From: an uncultured Myxococcales bacterium | GTDB lineage: Bacteria; Myxococcota_A; UBA9042; DTJE01 | Assembly (NCBI GenBank): GCA_903857665.1 | Contig: CAIOFV010000122.1 | Location: forward strand, 84,989-148,988 | DNA: 64,000 nucleotides | Direction: 5' to 3' | Shown here: piece after piece, positions 16,770 to 25,833 of the stretch | Position numbering within the stretch: position 1 is the stretch's first letter | Layout: every line of letters starts with the position of its first letter | Made by a program: the position numbers and the translations under genes | Notes under the pieces: generated by a model | What the model was told of the DNA's origin: nothing | Databases searched by the model: none | Seen by the model: the letters and a program-made list of their open reading frames with translations, nothing else

Positions 16770-17779
16770 TGCACGCACCGGAAATCCACCGTTTCGCGCC
16801 AGCCCATCGGGGCCAGGGCCGCACGCACCAGGTCGCGCGCCCCCTTCACCCCGACCGCCACCAGCAGGGGGCAATCGCGGTGGTCGCCCGCCTGCCGCCA
16901 GTCCAGCACCGGCGCCCCGCCGCCCAGCACGCGCCCCATCTTCCGCGGGTCGATGTCGAAGAACCTGACCACACGGATGCCTTCGGATGCCAGGGCGCGC
17001 CGCCACCGGCGGCCGTCGGGGCCGGCGCCCCAGATCTGGGCTTCGGCGCCTCCGGCAAGGAAGGTGCGGGCGAGGTGGCGGGCCTTCAGCGCGCGAATTG
17101 CGCCCGCGGAGTAGCGGGGGTCCGTGCGCGTCAGCCGGGACGGTCCCTCGCGCCATTCCAGCAGCACCTCGGGGACCTTCTCCAGCCGGCCGCCGGCCTG
17201 GTGCAACCGCAGCCAGAGGTCATAGTCCTCGGGGAAGGACCCGTCGCGATAGCCGCCGATCGCAAGGGCCGAGGCGCGGTGCAGCAGCACCGAGGGATGC
17301 GCCAGCGGCGATTCCACGAACAGGTCCCGGTCCACGTCCTCGGCCGTGACGACTTGGTTCAGCCAGTCGATGTAGTGGCGCATCCCGTCCGTGACGATCT
17401 CGGCGGGCGTCACCTGGACCAGGGCGCCGATCGCCGCGGCTCCAGGATGGCGCGTCGCCCAGTCCAGTTGCCGTTCCAGCCGCAAGGGCCTGCTGACGTC
17501 GTCCGCGTCCATGCGGGCGACCCACGGCGCTCGCGCCACCGCGATCCCCAGGTTCAGTGCCGCGACCAGCCCCTCCCGCCCCTGGCGCAGCAGCCGGATG
17601 CGGGGGTCCCCATCGGCGCACCTCTCCACGACCTCCCGGGTGTCGTCCAGCGAGCCATCGTCCACCACCAGCAGTTCCCAGTCGGTGCACGTCTGGGTGC
17701 GGATGGAGCGGACGGCCTCGCCGACCGTTCCCGCGGCATCGCGGCAAGGCATCACGACGCTGGCGGAGGGTGCGCCCAT
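16766..17779 (-). CDS. family 2 glycosyltransferase
   Basis: 337 residues. GT-A fold: SVVMPCRDAAGTV, VVDDGSLDDT, then ARMDADDVSRP with the metal/nucleotide-binding DxD, and FPEDYDLWLRL containing the ED motif of the acceptor site. A C-terminal extension (IWGAGPDGRRWRRAL) looks like a small Rossmann-like region. The start is uncertain: the ATG at 17779 has GGGAGG only 1 nt away, while an ATG at 17839 has GGAG at better spacing and adds 20 residues. The shorter form begins at the domain and avoids a predicted promoter of the divergent peptidase gene. Probably adds a sugar to a surface glycan. Confidence 0.88.
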   Translation of the reverse strand: MGAPSASVVMPCRDAAGTVGEAVRSIRTQTCTDWELLVVDDGSLDDTREVVERCADGDPRIRLLRQGREGLVAALNLGIAVARAPWVARMDADDVSRPLRLERQLDWATRHPGAAAIGALVQVTPAEIVTDGMRHYIDWLNQVVTAEDVDRDLFVESPLAHPSVLLHRASALAIGGYRDGSFPEDYDLWLRLHQAGGRLEKVPEVLLEWREGPSRLTRTDPRYSAGAIRALKARHLARTFLAGGAEAQIWGAGPDGRRWRRALASEGIRVVRFFDIDPRKMGRVLGGGAPVLDWRQAGDHRDCPLLVAVGVKGARDLVRAALAPMGWRETVDFRCVQ

Positions 17780-17809
17780 GCCTCCCGACTTACCGGAAGC
17801 CCGGGGGGT

Positions 17810-17839
17810 TTGCAAGGACCGGCCCATCCATGACACCAT
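17810..17839 (+). promoter_or_regulatory. putative promoter of the secreted metallopeptidase
   Basis: TTGCAA (17810-17815), 18-nt spacer, CACCAT (17834-17839), about 60 nt upstream of the ATG at 17902. Confidence 0.35.
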
Positions 17840-17901
17840 CGGCACCTACTCCGAACTGGCGCGTTCCTTCCTCGCCAGGCGGTCAGTATGGAGGTTCAGG
17901 C

Positions 17902-19986
17902 ATGACGCAGGCTGCACGCGGCTTGACGGGCCCTTCGGCGGTGATCACGGTGCTCCTGGCGTCGGTCTGCGCCACGGCGGCGGAAGGCCCGGCGACGGCA
18001 GGAGGGCAAGGCATGCATCGGGTCATCGATGACGCATGGGTCGAGCAGACGGTCCGCGACCTGGTCGACGAGCATGGGCTGGAAGCCACCGCCCGCGCCC
18101 GGCAGGGCGTCGCCCAGGTGGCGTCGTTCTGGCGCGAGGCGGACGGGACGCCCGAGGCCTTCACGACCTTCTGCAAGGACCAGTTCCTGTCCGATCCCGC
18201 CCGGCTTGCCGAACTGCTGGCGCGCTTCGAGACCGGCCTGGAGGCCCTGTCCGGCCACGGCGTCGCCCTCACCCGCACGCTGCGGGAACCGGTGGATCTG
18301 GACCGCGTCGAACCCCTCCCGGTCGATCTGCTGTTCGCCACCTTGAACCCCTTCGATCACCTGTCGGACGACGTGTTCAAGACCCGGGTGGCGTTCGTGG
18401 CCCTGCTGAACTTCCCGGTCGTCCGGGCGGAGGACGCAGGCGACCTGTCCCGCAAGGGCCTCGCGGCCATGCGCCTCACGGGCAGCTTCGCGATCCGCGT
18501 CCCCGGCGAGGTCCGCCAGAGCGTGACCGCCGCCTATGCCAAGGCCGACGACTACATCGCCAACTACAACATCCACATGGGTGGCCTGGTCACGGCGGAA
18601 GGTCGGCGGCCCTTCCCGGGCGACCTGGTGCTCATCAGCCACTGGGGGCTGCGCGACCACATCAAGGCGCTCTACAGCGACGCCCGAAGGAACCTCGAGG
18701 ACCAGCGTCTGATCTACCAGGTCATGCAGCGCATCGTGCGCCAGGAAATCCCTGCCGTGGTGATCAACAACCCGGACGTGGACTGGGACCCGGTCGCCAA
18801 CGTCGTGATGCCACGGGCCAAGAACGGCCCGACCCCCTCCGCGGCCCGCGAGGACGACGCACGGTTCGCGCGACTGCTGGACGTGTTCCACGCCGAGCGG
18901 CGGCAGGACGAGTATTCGCCGCTGTTCCCGACGCACATCGAACGGAAGTTCCGCTACGAGCGTGAGATCCCCGAGGCCACGGTCGAGGGCCTCCTGAAGG
19001 CGCTGCTGTCGGATCCCGTGGCCAGGGACGTCGCGAAACTGATCGCGGCGCGCCTGGGCCGACCCCTGGAGCCGTTCGACATCTGGTACGACGGGTTCAA
19101 GGCCCGCAGCCACTACGACGGCGCGACGCTGGACGCCAAGGTGACGTCGCGCTACCCGACCCTCGCGGCGTTTCAGGCGGACCTTCCCACGATCCTGGGC
19201 CAGTTGGGATTCAGCGCCGACACCGCGAAGTACCTGTCCAAACGCATCGTGGTCGACCCGTCGCGCGGCGCCGGCCACGCGATGGGCGCCGGCATGCGGA
19301 CCGATTCCGCCCACCTGCGGACCCGCGTCCCTCGCGGGGGCATGAACTACAAGGGCTTCAACATCGCACTCCACGAACTGGGGCACTGCGTCGAGCAGAC
19401 CTTCACGCTGGATCGGGTCGATTCGACGCTGGTACAGGGCGTGCCGAACACCGCCTTCACGGAAGCGTTCGCCTTCCTGTTCCAGGAGCGCGATCTGGAG
19501 GTCCTGGGCCTGGGCCAGCGGGATGCCGCGACACGCGCCCTTTCCGCCGTCGATACCTACTGGATGGCGTTCGAAATCGCGGGTGTGGGGCTGCTGGACA
19601 TGGATACCTGGCGCTGGATGTACGCGCACCCGGACGCCACGCCCGCGGCGCTGCGCGAGGCCGTGGTCGGTCGGGCCATCGAGATCTGGAACACCTGGTA
19701 CGCGCCGGTGCTGGGCGTGCGGGACTCCCCGATCCTGGCGATATACAGTCACATGATCTCCAACGGGCTGTACCTGCCGGACTACCCGATCGGCCACCTG
19801 ATCCAGTTCCAGATGGAAAAGCGGATCGAGGGACGGAACCTCGCCGCCGAAATGGAGCGCATGTGCGTCCAGGGGCGACTGACGCCCGACACGTGGATGC
19901 GCGGCGCGGTGGGCGGGCCACTGTCCGCGAAGCCCCTGATCGAGGCGGCACGGGCGGGACTGAAACTGATCCCGAAGCAGAAGTGA
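17902..19986 (+). CDS. exported gluzincin-type metallopeptidase, family not recognised
   Basis: 694 residues with an N-terminal signal peptide (hydrophobic stretch to about residue 27). The zinc site is HELGHC at 491-495, with a Glu 26 residues later (FTEAFAFLF, Glu 521). This HExxH...E spacing is gluzincin-like and recalls the M3 oligopeptidases. The rest is mostly helical with no M3 signature that I recognise. Segments such as NYNIHMGGLV and SHWGLRDHIKALY suggest a second substrate-binding subdomain. Start at 17902 has GGAGGT 6 nt upstream. Probably a periplasmic peptidase or dipeptidyl-peptidase-III-like enzyme; uncertain. Confidence 0.85.
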   Translation: MTQAARGLTGPSAVITVLLASVCATAAEGPATAGGQGMHRVIDDAWVEQTVRDLVDEHGLEATARARQGVAQVASFWREADGTPEAFTTFCKDQFLSDPARLAELLARFETGLEALSGHGVALTRTLREPVDLDRVEPLPVDLLFATLNPFDHLSDDVFKTRVAFVALLNFPVVRAEDAGDLSRKGLAAMRLTGSFAIRVPGEVRQSVTAAYAKADDYIANYNIHMGGLVTAEGRRPFPGDLVLISHWGLRDHIKALYSDARRNLEDQRLIYQVMQRIVRQEIPAVVINNPDVDWDPVANVVMPRAKNGPTPSAAREDDARFARLLDVFHAERRQDEYSPLFPTHIERKFRYEREIPEATVEGLLKALLSDPVARDVAKLIAARLGRPLEPFDIWYDGFKARSHYDGATLDAKVTSRYPTLAAFQADLPTILGQLGFSADTAKYLSKRIVVDPSRGAGHAMGAGMRTDSAHLRTRVPRGGMNYKGFNIALHELGHCVEQTFTLDRVDSTLVQGVPNTAFTEAFAFLFQERDLEVLGLGQRDAATRALSAVDTYWMAFEIAGVGLLDMDTWRWMYAHPDATPAALREAVVGRAIEIWNTWYAPVLGVRDSPILAIYSHMISNGLYLPDYPIGHLIQFQMEKRIEGRNLAAEMERMCVQGRLTPDTWMRGAVGGPLSAKPLIEAARAGLKLIPKQK

Positions 19987-19998
19987 CGCGGCCGACCC

Positions 19999-20011
19999 GG
20001 CCCCTCGGGCC
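19999..20011. terminator. short hairpin between convergent genes
   Basis: GGCCC-CTC-GGGCC (stem 5, loop 3) between the stops at 19986 and 20011. No T run on either side, so weak as an intrinsic terminator. Confidence 0.3.
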
Positions 20012-21099
20012 TACGGCACCAGGCCGACGTTGAACTGCGGGCTGTAGACGTCGATCGGCCCGCCGGTGCACTGGGCCCCGCTCAACGGCTTGTCGATGAC
20101 ACAGCCGGTCCAGTACTGCCCGTGCAGGCGGAACGTCGGGAAGGAACCCATGTCGCTCGGCGCGGTCCAGGCGAAGTCCTTGTACCCTTCGCCGGCGGCC
20201 ACGTGGTGCGCCGTACCCTCGACCCCGCAGACCACGGGCGGGCCCTTGTTCGTCCAGTCGCCGCTGGTGGCGTCGCGCAGTTCGATGGAATAGGTCGAGC
20301 ACCCGCCGAGGAAGAGGTCTGCAGCCGTGAGGTCGTACCAGGTGACCGGGATGGTTTCGCCCGGGCTGAACAGCGTCCCGGGCACCCACAACAGGACCGA
20401 CTGCTGGCCCTCGGGCATCCTGCACGATCCGGCCGCGTCCTCCATGGGGCAGGAACCGCAAGGCACGCACTTCGAGGCGCCCTGGCAACTTGCACCGGCC
20501 GGGCACTCCGCGTCGGTCCAGCACCCCTCGGCCCTGGCGGGCTGCGCGAGGCAGCGCCCCTCGATCCCGGACGGGATGTTGGCCCCGTAGCACGTCAACC
20601 CGTCGCTGCAATGGGCGTCCACCCAGCACCCGTCGCCCAGGCAGAACGCCTTCACGCAATAGGCCGACGGCATGATGCCGCAGTGGGGGCAGGGCAGGCG
20701 GACGCACGCCTCACCGGCGCCACAATCGCCCGGGGTGCCTTCGCTGTGGCACTCCCTGGGGGTCACCTGCGTCACGTCGTCGCAGTTCGAGAGGCAGTCG
20801 GCGGGCACGTCAGCCGGCACATCGGCAGGCAATTCGCCGGTGACCTCCGGGTCGGGCACGTCGCCGATCACCCCGTCCAGGACATCGACCGCGTCCATCG
20901 GACCCGGGTCGGCAGGCACTTCGGCCGGCGTCACGTCGGCGCCCGCCGTGTCCCCCGGGACGTCCGGAGCATCGACGTCGCCGGTGCCCGGGTCGCCCTG
21001 GATCACGGGGTCCTTCACGACATAGGTGCAGGCGGGAGCCCAGGCCGAAACAGCAGCCAGCACCGCGCCGCAGATCCACCGGGACGTCGTGCGCTTCAT
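20011..21099 (-). CDS. Cys-rich lipoprotein with long Asp/Pro/Val linker
   Basis: 362 residues. Signal peptide ends APAC (Cys 24). Residues about 30-100 are a linker made of DVPx-type units. A Cys-rich tract follows with repeats such as GCWTDAECPAGASC and CSDGLTCYGA, resembling the small disulfide modules of myxobacterial lipoproteins. The last 150 residues look like a beta-sandwich (TIPVTWYDLTAADLFLGG, YSIELRDATSGDW). Start at 21099 has GGGAGG 6 nt upstream; another ATG two codons earlier is too close. Predicted surface-exposed. Function unknown. Confidence 0.87.
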   Translation of the reverse strand: MKRTTSRWICGAVLAAVSAWAPACTYVVKDPVIQGDPGTGDVDAPDVPGDTAGADVTPAEVPADPGPMDAVDVLDGVIGDVPDPEVTGELPADVPADVPADCLSNCDDVTQVTPRECHSEGTPGDCGAGEACVRLPCPHCGIMPSAYCVKAFCLGDGCWVDAHCSDGLTCYGANIPSGIEGRCLAQPARAEGCWTDAECPAGASCQGASKCVPCGSCPMEDAAGSCRMPEGQQSVLLWVPGTLFSPGETIPVTWYDLTAADLFLGGCSTYSIELRDATSGDWTNKGPPVVCGVEGTAHHVAAGEGYKDFAWTAPSDMGSFPTFRLHGQYWTGCVIDKPLSGAQCTGGPIDVYSPQFNVGLVP

Positions 21100-21194
21100 C
21101 GTCATCCTCCCGGGCATGATCGCCCCGACGCTGCCCTTGCAGGGACAGGATACCAGCAAAGAGGCTGCCGCGCCGTCAACCCCTCGGCGCGACG

Positions 21195-21223
21195 TTGATC
21201 CCGGAGCATCCACGCGGTACCGT
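21195..21223 (+). promoter_or_regulatory. promoter of the flavin-reductase-like gene
   Basis: TTGATC (21195-21200), 17-nt spacer, TACCGT (21218-21223), about 62 nt upstream of the GTG at 21286. Confidence 0.5.
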
Positions 21224-21285
21224 AGCGCATCCGGTAGACGTCGTGCGCCGGGACCCGCCAGGGCGCGGCCGAGGGAGGATTCGCC

Positions 21286-21819
21286 GTGAAGCAGATCGAC
21301 TGGGACCAGGCCATCACGCTCCTTTCGCCCCACTCGTACGCGCTGCTGTCCACCCTGGGGACCAACGGCAGGGCCAACCTGATGGGGGTCGGGTGGTGGA
21401 CCATCGTGTCGTGGAACCCGCCCCAGGTGGCCGTGTCGATCGGGCAGGCGCAGTACTCGCGCGAATGCCTCGACGCGATTCCCGAGTTCGGCCTGTGCTT
21501 TCCCTCGGAGCGGCAGGCGAGGGGGGCCTGGATCTGCGGGTCGGTGTCCGGCCGCGACGGGGACAAGTTCGCGATGGCGGGCTTCCGGCCTGCAAGCGCC
21601 GGGGTCATCCGTCCGCCGCTCGTGGACGGCGCGACGGTCGGGTTCGAATGCCGCGTCGTGAACCGGGTCGAGTCCGGCGACCACGTCCTGTTCATCGGCG
21701 AGGTCGTAGGGATCCGCGGCACGCCCGAGTCGCCCATGCACCTCTACTCCATTCATTACAACAAACTGGTCGCCATCGACAAGGATCTGAGGCTCGACGA
21801 CGCCCCCGGCCAGGAGTGA
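21286..21819 (+). CDS. flavin-reductase-like (FMN-binding split-barrel) protein
   Basis: 177 residues. Split-barrel pattern: PHSYALLSTLGTNGRANLMGV at the N-terminus (FMN phosphate-binding strand-turn), VAVSIGQAQYSRECL and HVLFIGEVVGI near the end, as in flavin reductase and FMN-binding proteins. The family uses or carries FMN for NAD(P)H-dependent reductions; some members lack enzyme activity. GTG start at 21286 with GGGAGG 8 nt upstream. Cytoplasmic. Divergent from the lipoprotein gene. Confidence 0.88.
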   Translation: MKQIDWDQAITLLSPHSYALLSTLGTNGRANLMGVGWWTIVSWNPPQVAVSIGQAQYSRECLDAIPEFGLCFPSERQARGAWICGSVSGRDGDKFAMAGFRPASAGVIRPPLVDGATVGFECRVVNRVESGDHVLFIGEVVGIRGTPESPMHLYSIHYNKLVAIDKDLRLDDAPGQE

Positions 21820-21832
21820 ACCGGGCGCCGCG

Positions 21833-23449
21833 TCAGGCCCCGGGGGTCGGGCAGGCGGAAAAGTCGGGCTGGCAGAGCGTGGGCGCCACCTTTCGCCCGA
21901 TGTACTCCAGGCCGCTGACGCCGTCCAGGAAGGTCGCGGTCGCGTGGGACGCGTCCGTGAAGGTCACGTCCCAGTCCCCCTGGAAGCCGTCGCGCGGATC
22001 GCAGTACAGGTTCAGCGACACGTGGATCCTCAACTGACCGCCTGCGGAGGGCACGGGTTCCCACGCGCCGCGCTGGGGCCAGGTCGTCGGCGAGTCCTCG
22101 CACGGCAGGGGAGGGAGGTCGGCCAGGAAGACCGCGGACGGTTCGAAATGGGCGCGCCGCAAGCCGCCGTCGAATTCGAAACGCAGGTAGGCCGCCCGGG
22201 TCGGCGGGCCCGCCACCTCCAGCAGCCAGGCACCCTGGAGCCACGACGCGTGCGGTTCGGCGGGCAGGCAGCGCCCGGGGGCCATGCACGCCTCCCCGGG
22301 CCGGGTGCACTCCACATCGGAAACGCACAGCGCGCACCTCGTCAACCCGCAACCTTCGTAAGGATGATCATCGAGCGGCGTGCAGTCCTGCCAATCGCCA
22401 CACGAGTGCCCGAAGGCCCGGTCGCAGGTGTAGACGGCGCAGGGGGACTCCCCCAGGGTAACGTATGAGCATCCCGGCCCGACGTCGGAATGGACCGCCG
22501 GGGGACAGGTCGCGTCGGCAGGATCGACGCACCGCCCCATCAGGCAGACGGTGCCTTCCGCCCCGCATTGGGACGTGTCCCGGCATTCGACGCAGGAACC
22601 GAACAGGCACAAGGCCCCGGCGCGGGCCCCGGGGCCGAAGGAGGGACAGTCGGCGTCGGTGCGGCAGGGTTCGGGACGAGGCGCGATCCGGGGACAGGCG
22701 CCCGGGGGTGCATCGTCCCAGAGGTACGTGAACGGGCCGTCGGCCAGCGCGCCCACCCACGGCGAGCACGCGGCCGGAGGGGTCGCGCAAACCGCCTGGC
22801 ACGCGGCGATCGACGGGAAGGTCAGCCCGCAGAAAGGCTCGCAGCCGCAGCAGCCGGGGCAGGTGGATACGCACGTCGTCCCGTCGAAGACCACCACCGA
22901 CGCCGCGTCGCAGGTCTCGGTCACCCAGGCGGGGGCAAGCGTGGCGCAGGCACCTCCGACGGGGGCGCACACGCCGGGGCCCGATGTGGCCAGGAGGCAG
23001 TCCATTCCGCACGGGCACAGGCTGGCGCCCACGCAGCCCTGGCCCAGCCCGCACTCGCCGTCCGTCCAGCAGCGTCCGGCCTCGGGATGGGCGGCGCAGA
23101 CACCGTATCCGGAAGTCCCCGCCAGGCCGTCCGACGGTTCACAGGTCAGCAGCGCCTGGCAATCCCGGCCGTCCCGGCAGCATCCCGGTGGCGGCGGCGG
23201 GAGTTCCGATCCCGGAGCGTCGGCCTCGGGTGCCAGGTCCGGGGAGGCCGGGAGGTCCTCGCCGATCCCGGGGTCGGCCACGTCCCGGATCCCGATCGCG
23301 TCGTCCGGGGCGTCGGCCCCGTCGATCCGGGCATCCGGTGACGGATCCGGGTCGCCCGCGCCCTCCCCGAGGTCCATGGAGCCCTTCGACGACGCGCAGG
23401 ACGCGGCCAGGGCGGCGACCAGAAGGGCGGCGAGCGGGTGTCGGCGCAT
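21833..23449 (-). CDS. large Cys-rich lipoprotein with Asp/Pro linker
   Basis: 538 residues. Signal peptide ends AASC (Cys 18). Residues about 20-90 form an Asp/Pro/Ala linker ending in a poly-Pro stretch. The central part holds many Cys in small modules (CCRDGRDCQALLTCE, CWTDGECGLGQGC, CRTDADCPSFG, CVSDVECTRPGEAC). A CPGCCGCEPFCGLTFPSIAAC segment resembles Kazal/Kunitz-like or other small disulfide domains (uncertain). The C-terminal 110 residues look like a lipocalin-like or beta-sandwich domain (WLLEVAGPPTRAAYLRFEF). A perfect TATAAT on the minus strand at 23485-23480 may be its -10. Predicted on the cell surface; function unknown. Confidence 0.86.
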   Translation of the reverse strand: MRRHPLAALLVAALAASCASSKGSMDLGEGAGDPDPSPDARIDGADAPDDAIGIRDVADPGIGEDLPASPDLAPEADAPGSELPPPPPGCCRDGRDCQALLTCEPSDGLAGTSGYGVCAAHPEAGRCWTDGECGLGQGCVGASLCPCGMDCLLATSGPGVCAPVGGACATLAPAWVTETCDAASVVVFDGTTCVSTCPGCCGCEPFCGLTFPSIAACQAVCATPPAACSPWVGALADGPFTYLWDDAPPGACPRIAPRPEPCRTDADCPSFGPGARAGALCLFGSCVECRDTSQCGAEGTVCLMGRCVDPADATCPPAVHSDVGPGCSYVTLGESPCAVYTCDRAFGHSCGDWQDCTPLDDHPYEGCGLTRCALCVSDVECTRPGEACMAPGRCLPAEPHASWLQGAWLLEVAGPPTRAAYLRFEFDGGLRRAHFEPSAVFLADLPPLPCEDSPTTWPQRGAWEPVPSAGGQLRIHVSLNLYCDPRDGFQGDWDVTFTDASHATATFLDGVSGLEYIGRKVAPTLCQPDFSACPTPGA

Positions 23450-23563
23450 CCGGGTCTCCAGCGCATGCGGTTCGCGGGGATTATAGCCTTCCCGGCCAGC
23501 GGCGCGTCGGATTCGCGGGCACGCCCCTTTCCACGTGGGATCGCCGGGTTGGAAGCATCACCC

Positions 23564-23592
23564 TTGGAAACCTGCGATCGCGTGCATACCTT
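23564..23592 (+). promoter_or_regulatory. promoter of the Mpo1-like gene
   Basis: TTGGAA (23564-23569), 17-nt spacer, TACCTT (23587-23592), about 32 nt upstream of the ATG at 23625. Confidence 0.5.
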
Positions 23593-23624
23593 CTGGTGTC
23601 GCCTGTCATCGGGGAGAACGATCC

Positions 23625-24131
23625 ATGCTGGAAACACTGGTGAACCGGTTGCCCAAGGGACGGGATCGCGGCATCGCGCTGACGGTCGGGGGAATGGCAG
23701 CCCTCCTGGCCGGCAGCAAGGGCCTGGCCGCGACGATGTTCGCGGGAGGCCTGTCGGACCTGGAGCAGGCCTGGCGCGCGGCGCATCCCGGGTTCCACGG
23801 GGACCTGAAGGCGCGCTGGGCGGAGGCAGTGTCCTTCTACGAGGCGACCCATCGGGACCCGACCAACCGGGTCCTGCACGTCGCGGGAATCCCGTTGATC
23901 CTCGGCGGCGCGGTCGGGCTGCTGCTGGCGCCCTCCTACTCGCCACCGTGGTGGGTTTCGGCCGGCGCCTTCGGGACCGGGTGGGCCTTGAACATCGTGG
24001 GGCATGCGGTGTTCGAAAAGAACCGCCCGGCCTTCGCGGACGACCCGCTGTCCTTCCTGGCGGGACCCGTCTGGGACCTCGGCCAGGTGAAGGGGCTGGT
24101 CCGCCGCAAGGCTCCCGCGATGGCGGCCTGA
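23625..24131 (+). CDS. Mpo1-like (DUF962) membrane protein
   Basis: 168 residues. The DUF962 signature is visible: FYEATHRDPTNRVLHVAGIP (His 76 and His about ten residues on) and, after two membrane segments, NIVGHAVFEKNRPAF. In yeast Mpo1 these His residues bind iron, and the enzyme shortens 2-hydroxy fatty acids (alpha-oxidation). A role in hydroxy-fatty-acid turnover of membrane lipids is therefore plausible, by family. The N-terminal 45 residues precede the core and are Gly/Ala-rich. GGGGAG lies 8 nt before the ATG. Confidence 0.83.
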   Translation: MLETLVNRLPKGRDRGIALTVGGMAALLAGSKGLAATMFAGGLSDLEQAWRAAHPGFHGDLKARWAEAVSFYEATHRDPTNRVLHVAGIPLILGGAVGLLLAPSYSPPWWVSAGAFGTGWALNIVGHAVFEKNRPAFADDPLSFLAGPVWDLGQVKGLVRRKAPAMAA

Positions 24132-24140
24132 CCCGCCGTC

Positions 24141-25679
24141 CTAGCGCGAGGTCCGCACCAACTGCAGCCGGATCGTGCCGGGCACCGGCCCCTCGGTTGG
24201 AAGGACCTTGTCGCGCTGCTGCTCGAGCACCAGGAAGGCCGCCTGCTTGCCGTTCGGCGACACCCCGATCAGCGGGTTCCATCCCAGATCGGACCGATGG
24301 TCGGTGGCCAGGAGGCGCTGGCGGAAGATGGTCGCCAACTTCCAGTCGCTGCCGGTACGGAACGCGTACCGCGCCTGGCCCGGATCGAACTGTTGGACCA
24401 GGTCGCTCCCGTGGGACGCGGCGATGTCGGAAAACGCCACGTGGATCCCGCCGCTGCCGCTCGGGACCACGACCATCGGGGCCCAGCCGGTGAATCGCTT
24501 GCCGTCCCCGCCCAGGTAGCCGTCGGTTTCCTGGACGATCACCTGCGAGCCCCAGGAGCCATCCTGCGCCTGCATGGCAAGTTCCAACTGGGCGTAGGCA
24601 TAGTCCGGGGTGCCGTTCGGCCCGTCCTCGATGCGCTGCAGGCGGGTGTAGGCGATCAGCGGCACGTCGTACCCGCCCAGGGCGATGGACGTCGGCAACA
24701 GGACGGCGCTGGCGTCCCCGGCGGCGACGGCCGTCGCGTAGGACCAGCCCGCGCCGTCCAGCAGGCCGTGGACGATGTCGCCGCCCTTCAGGCACACCGC
24801 GTGAAGCGCACCTCCCGAGGCGAACGCGTACCCGAAGCAGCCTCCGTCGGTCGAAGGAGGCTGGAACCGCGCGATGGTCCACGCGCCGTCCTTGACCCAG
24901 GCATGCACGCTGGCTGGATCCCCGCTCGCGAAGGTGGCCTCGAACAGCAGGTGCATCTGGCCCAGGCCATCCATGTCCGCCGCCAGGTGCCGGACCGCGG
25001 CCGGCAGCTTTCCAAGGGCGACCTCCAGGCCCGGCAGCGCGTCGAGCGACTGCCACGTGCCATCGTCCTTGAGTGTCCAGAGGTCATAGCCGGCCCGGAC
25101 GTCCGAGGCCCTCCACACCCGGGGCTTGCAGCCGGTGGCCTCGTCGGAAAAGACCAGCGTCCCCGAGGTCGGAAGCGGGGCGTCCTTCTTGGCGGCCGTG
25201 GCAAGGTACCCGCGGGGCGGGGCCGAGACGCCGGTGCCTGCGAACACCTGCGCCACCACCGACGTGTCGAACGAGCCGTCGGGCGACTTGACCACGTCCC
25301 GGAACAGCACGCCGACCGTGCCACAGGCCGATACCCGAACGTGGGGGCTTTCGCGGCTGCCGTCCAGCGGGAACTGGGGATCGCTTCCCCAGGTGGTATC
25401 CAGGACCTGCTTTTCCAGCAGCAGGATCGGCGCCTCGGACTTGACCGGCACGTCGGATGCGTCCCCCGTGGCGTCTCCGGCCCCCTCCGCTTCCGTATCG
25501 TCGAGTGAATCGCCCGGCGCAACCTCCGGGACGTCGGCGGTCGATACGTCGCCCGGGACGTCCTCGGAGGGCACAGGCACGTCGGCCGGAGCGACGTCCC
25601 TGGCCCCCTTGCCGCCGGCGCAGCCCGCCAGTGCCAGGGCGGTCGCGACGAACATCGGGCCCAACCCGCGAATACCCAT
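24141..25679 (-). CDS. lipoprotein with Asp/Pro linker and probable beta-propeller
   Basis: 512 residues. Signal peptide ends LAGC (Cys 20). A linker with DVPxxDVP units runs to about residue 80. The rest is strand-rich with repeated blocks of the type HLLFEATFASGDPASVHAWVK and DVPLIAYTRLQR, each ending in a 'look-up' strand, as in sialidase-like or WD-like propellers (inference). No enzymatic residues recognised. Start at 25679 has GGAGG 8 nt upstream. Stop is 10 nt from the convergent DUF962 stop. Confidence 0.86.
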   Translation of the reverse strand: MGIRGLGPMFVATALALAGCAGGKGARDVAPADVPVPSEDVPGDVSTADVPEVAPGDSLDDTEAEGAGDATGDASDVPVKSEAPILLLEKQVLDTTWGSDPQFPLDGSRESPHVRVSACGTVGVLFRDVVKSPDGSFDTSVVAQVFAGTGVSAPPRGYLATAAKKDAPLPTSGTLVFSDEATGCKPRVWRASDVRAGYDLWTLKDDGTWQSLDALPGLEVALGKLPAAVRHLAADMDGLGQMHLLFEATFASGDPASVHAWVKDGAWTIARFQPPSTDGGCFGYAFASGGALHAVCLKGGDIVHGLLDGAGWSYATAVAAGDASAVLLPTSIALGGYDVPLIAYTRLQRIEDGPNGTPDYAYAQLELAMQAQDGSWGSQVIVQETDGYLGGDGKRFTGWAPMVVVPSGSGGIHVAFSDIAASHGSDLVQQFDPGQARYAFRTGSDWKLATIFRQRLLATDHRSDLGWNPLIGVSPNGKQAAFLVLEQQRDKVLPTEGPVPGTIRLQLVRTSR

Positions 25680-25789
25680 GATCGTAACCTCCGTTCGATC
25701 GCACGTTATCAACACATGGCTCCCCGGCGCAAGCGCTACGAAATCCCCCCCCGCGGGCCGCGATTGCCCTCGAACCGCCACGCGAGCCC

Positions 25790-25818
25790 TTGACACGCTG
25801 CGTCAAAACACCCACTAT
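25790..25818 (+). promoter_or_regulatory. promoter of the tetR-MFP-permease operon, with inverted repeat over the -35
   Basis: TTGACA (25790-25795), 17-nt spacer, CACTAT (25813-25818). The -35 sits inside the inverted repeat TTGAC-N7-GTCAA (25790-25806), a candidate repressor site. Confidence 0.5.
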
Positions 25819-25833
25819 TCGCGCCGAACCATG

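Noticed and set aside
21099..21180. TTGACG and TATCCT on the minus strand before the lipoprotein gene
   Set aside because: Spacing of 21 nt is too long for a standard promoter.
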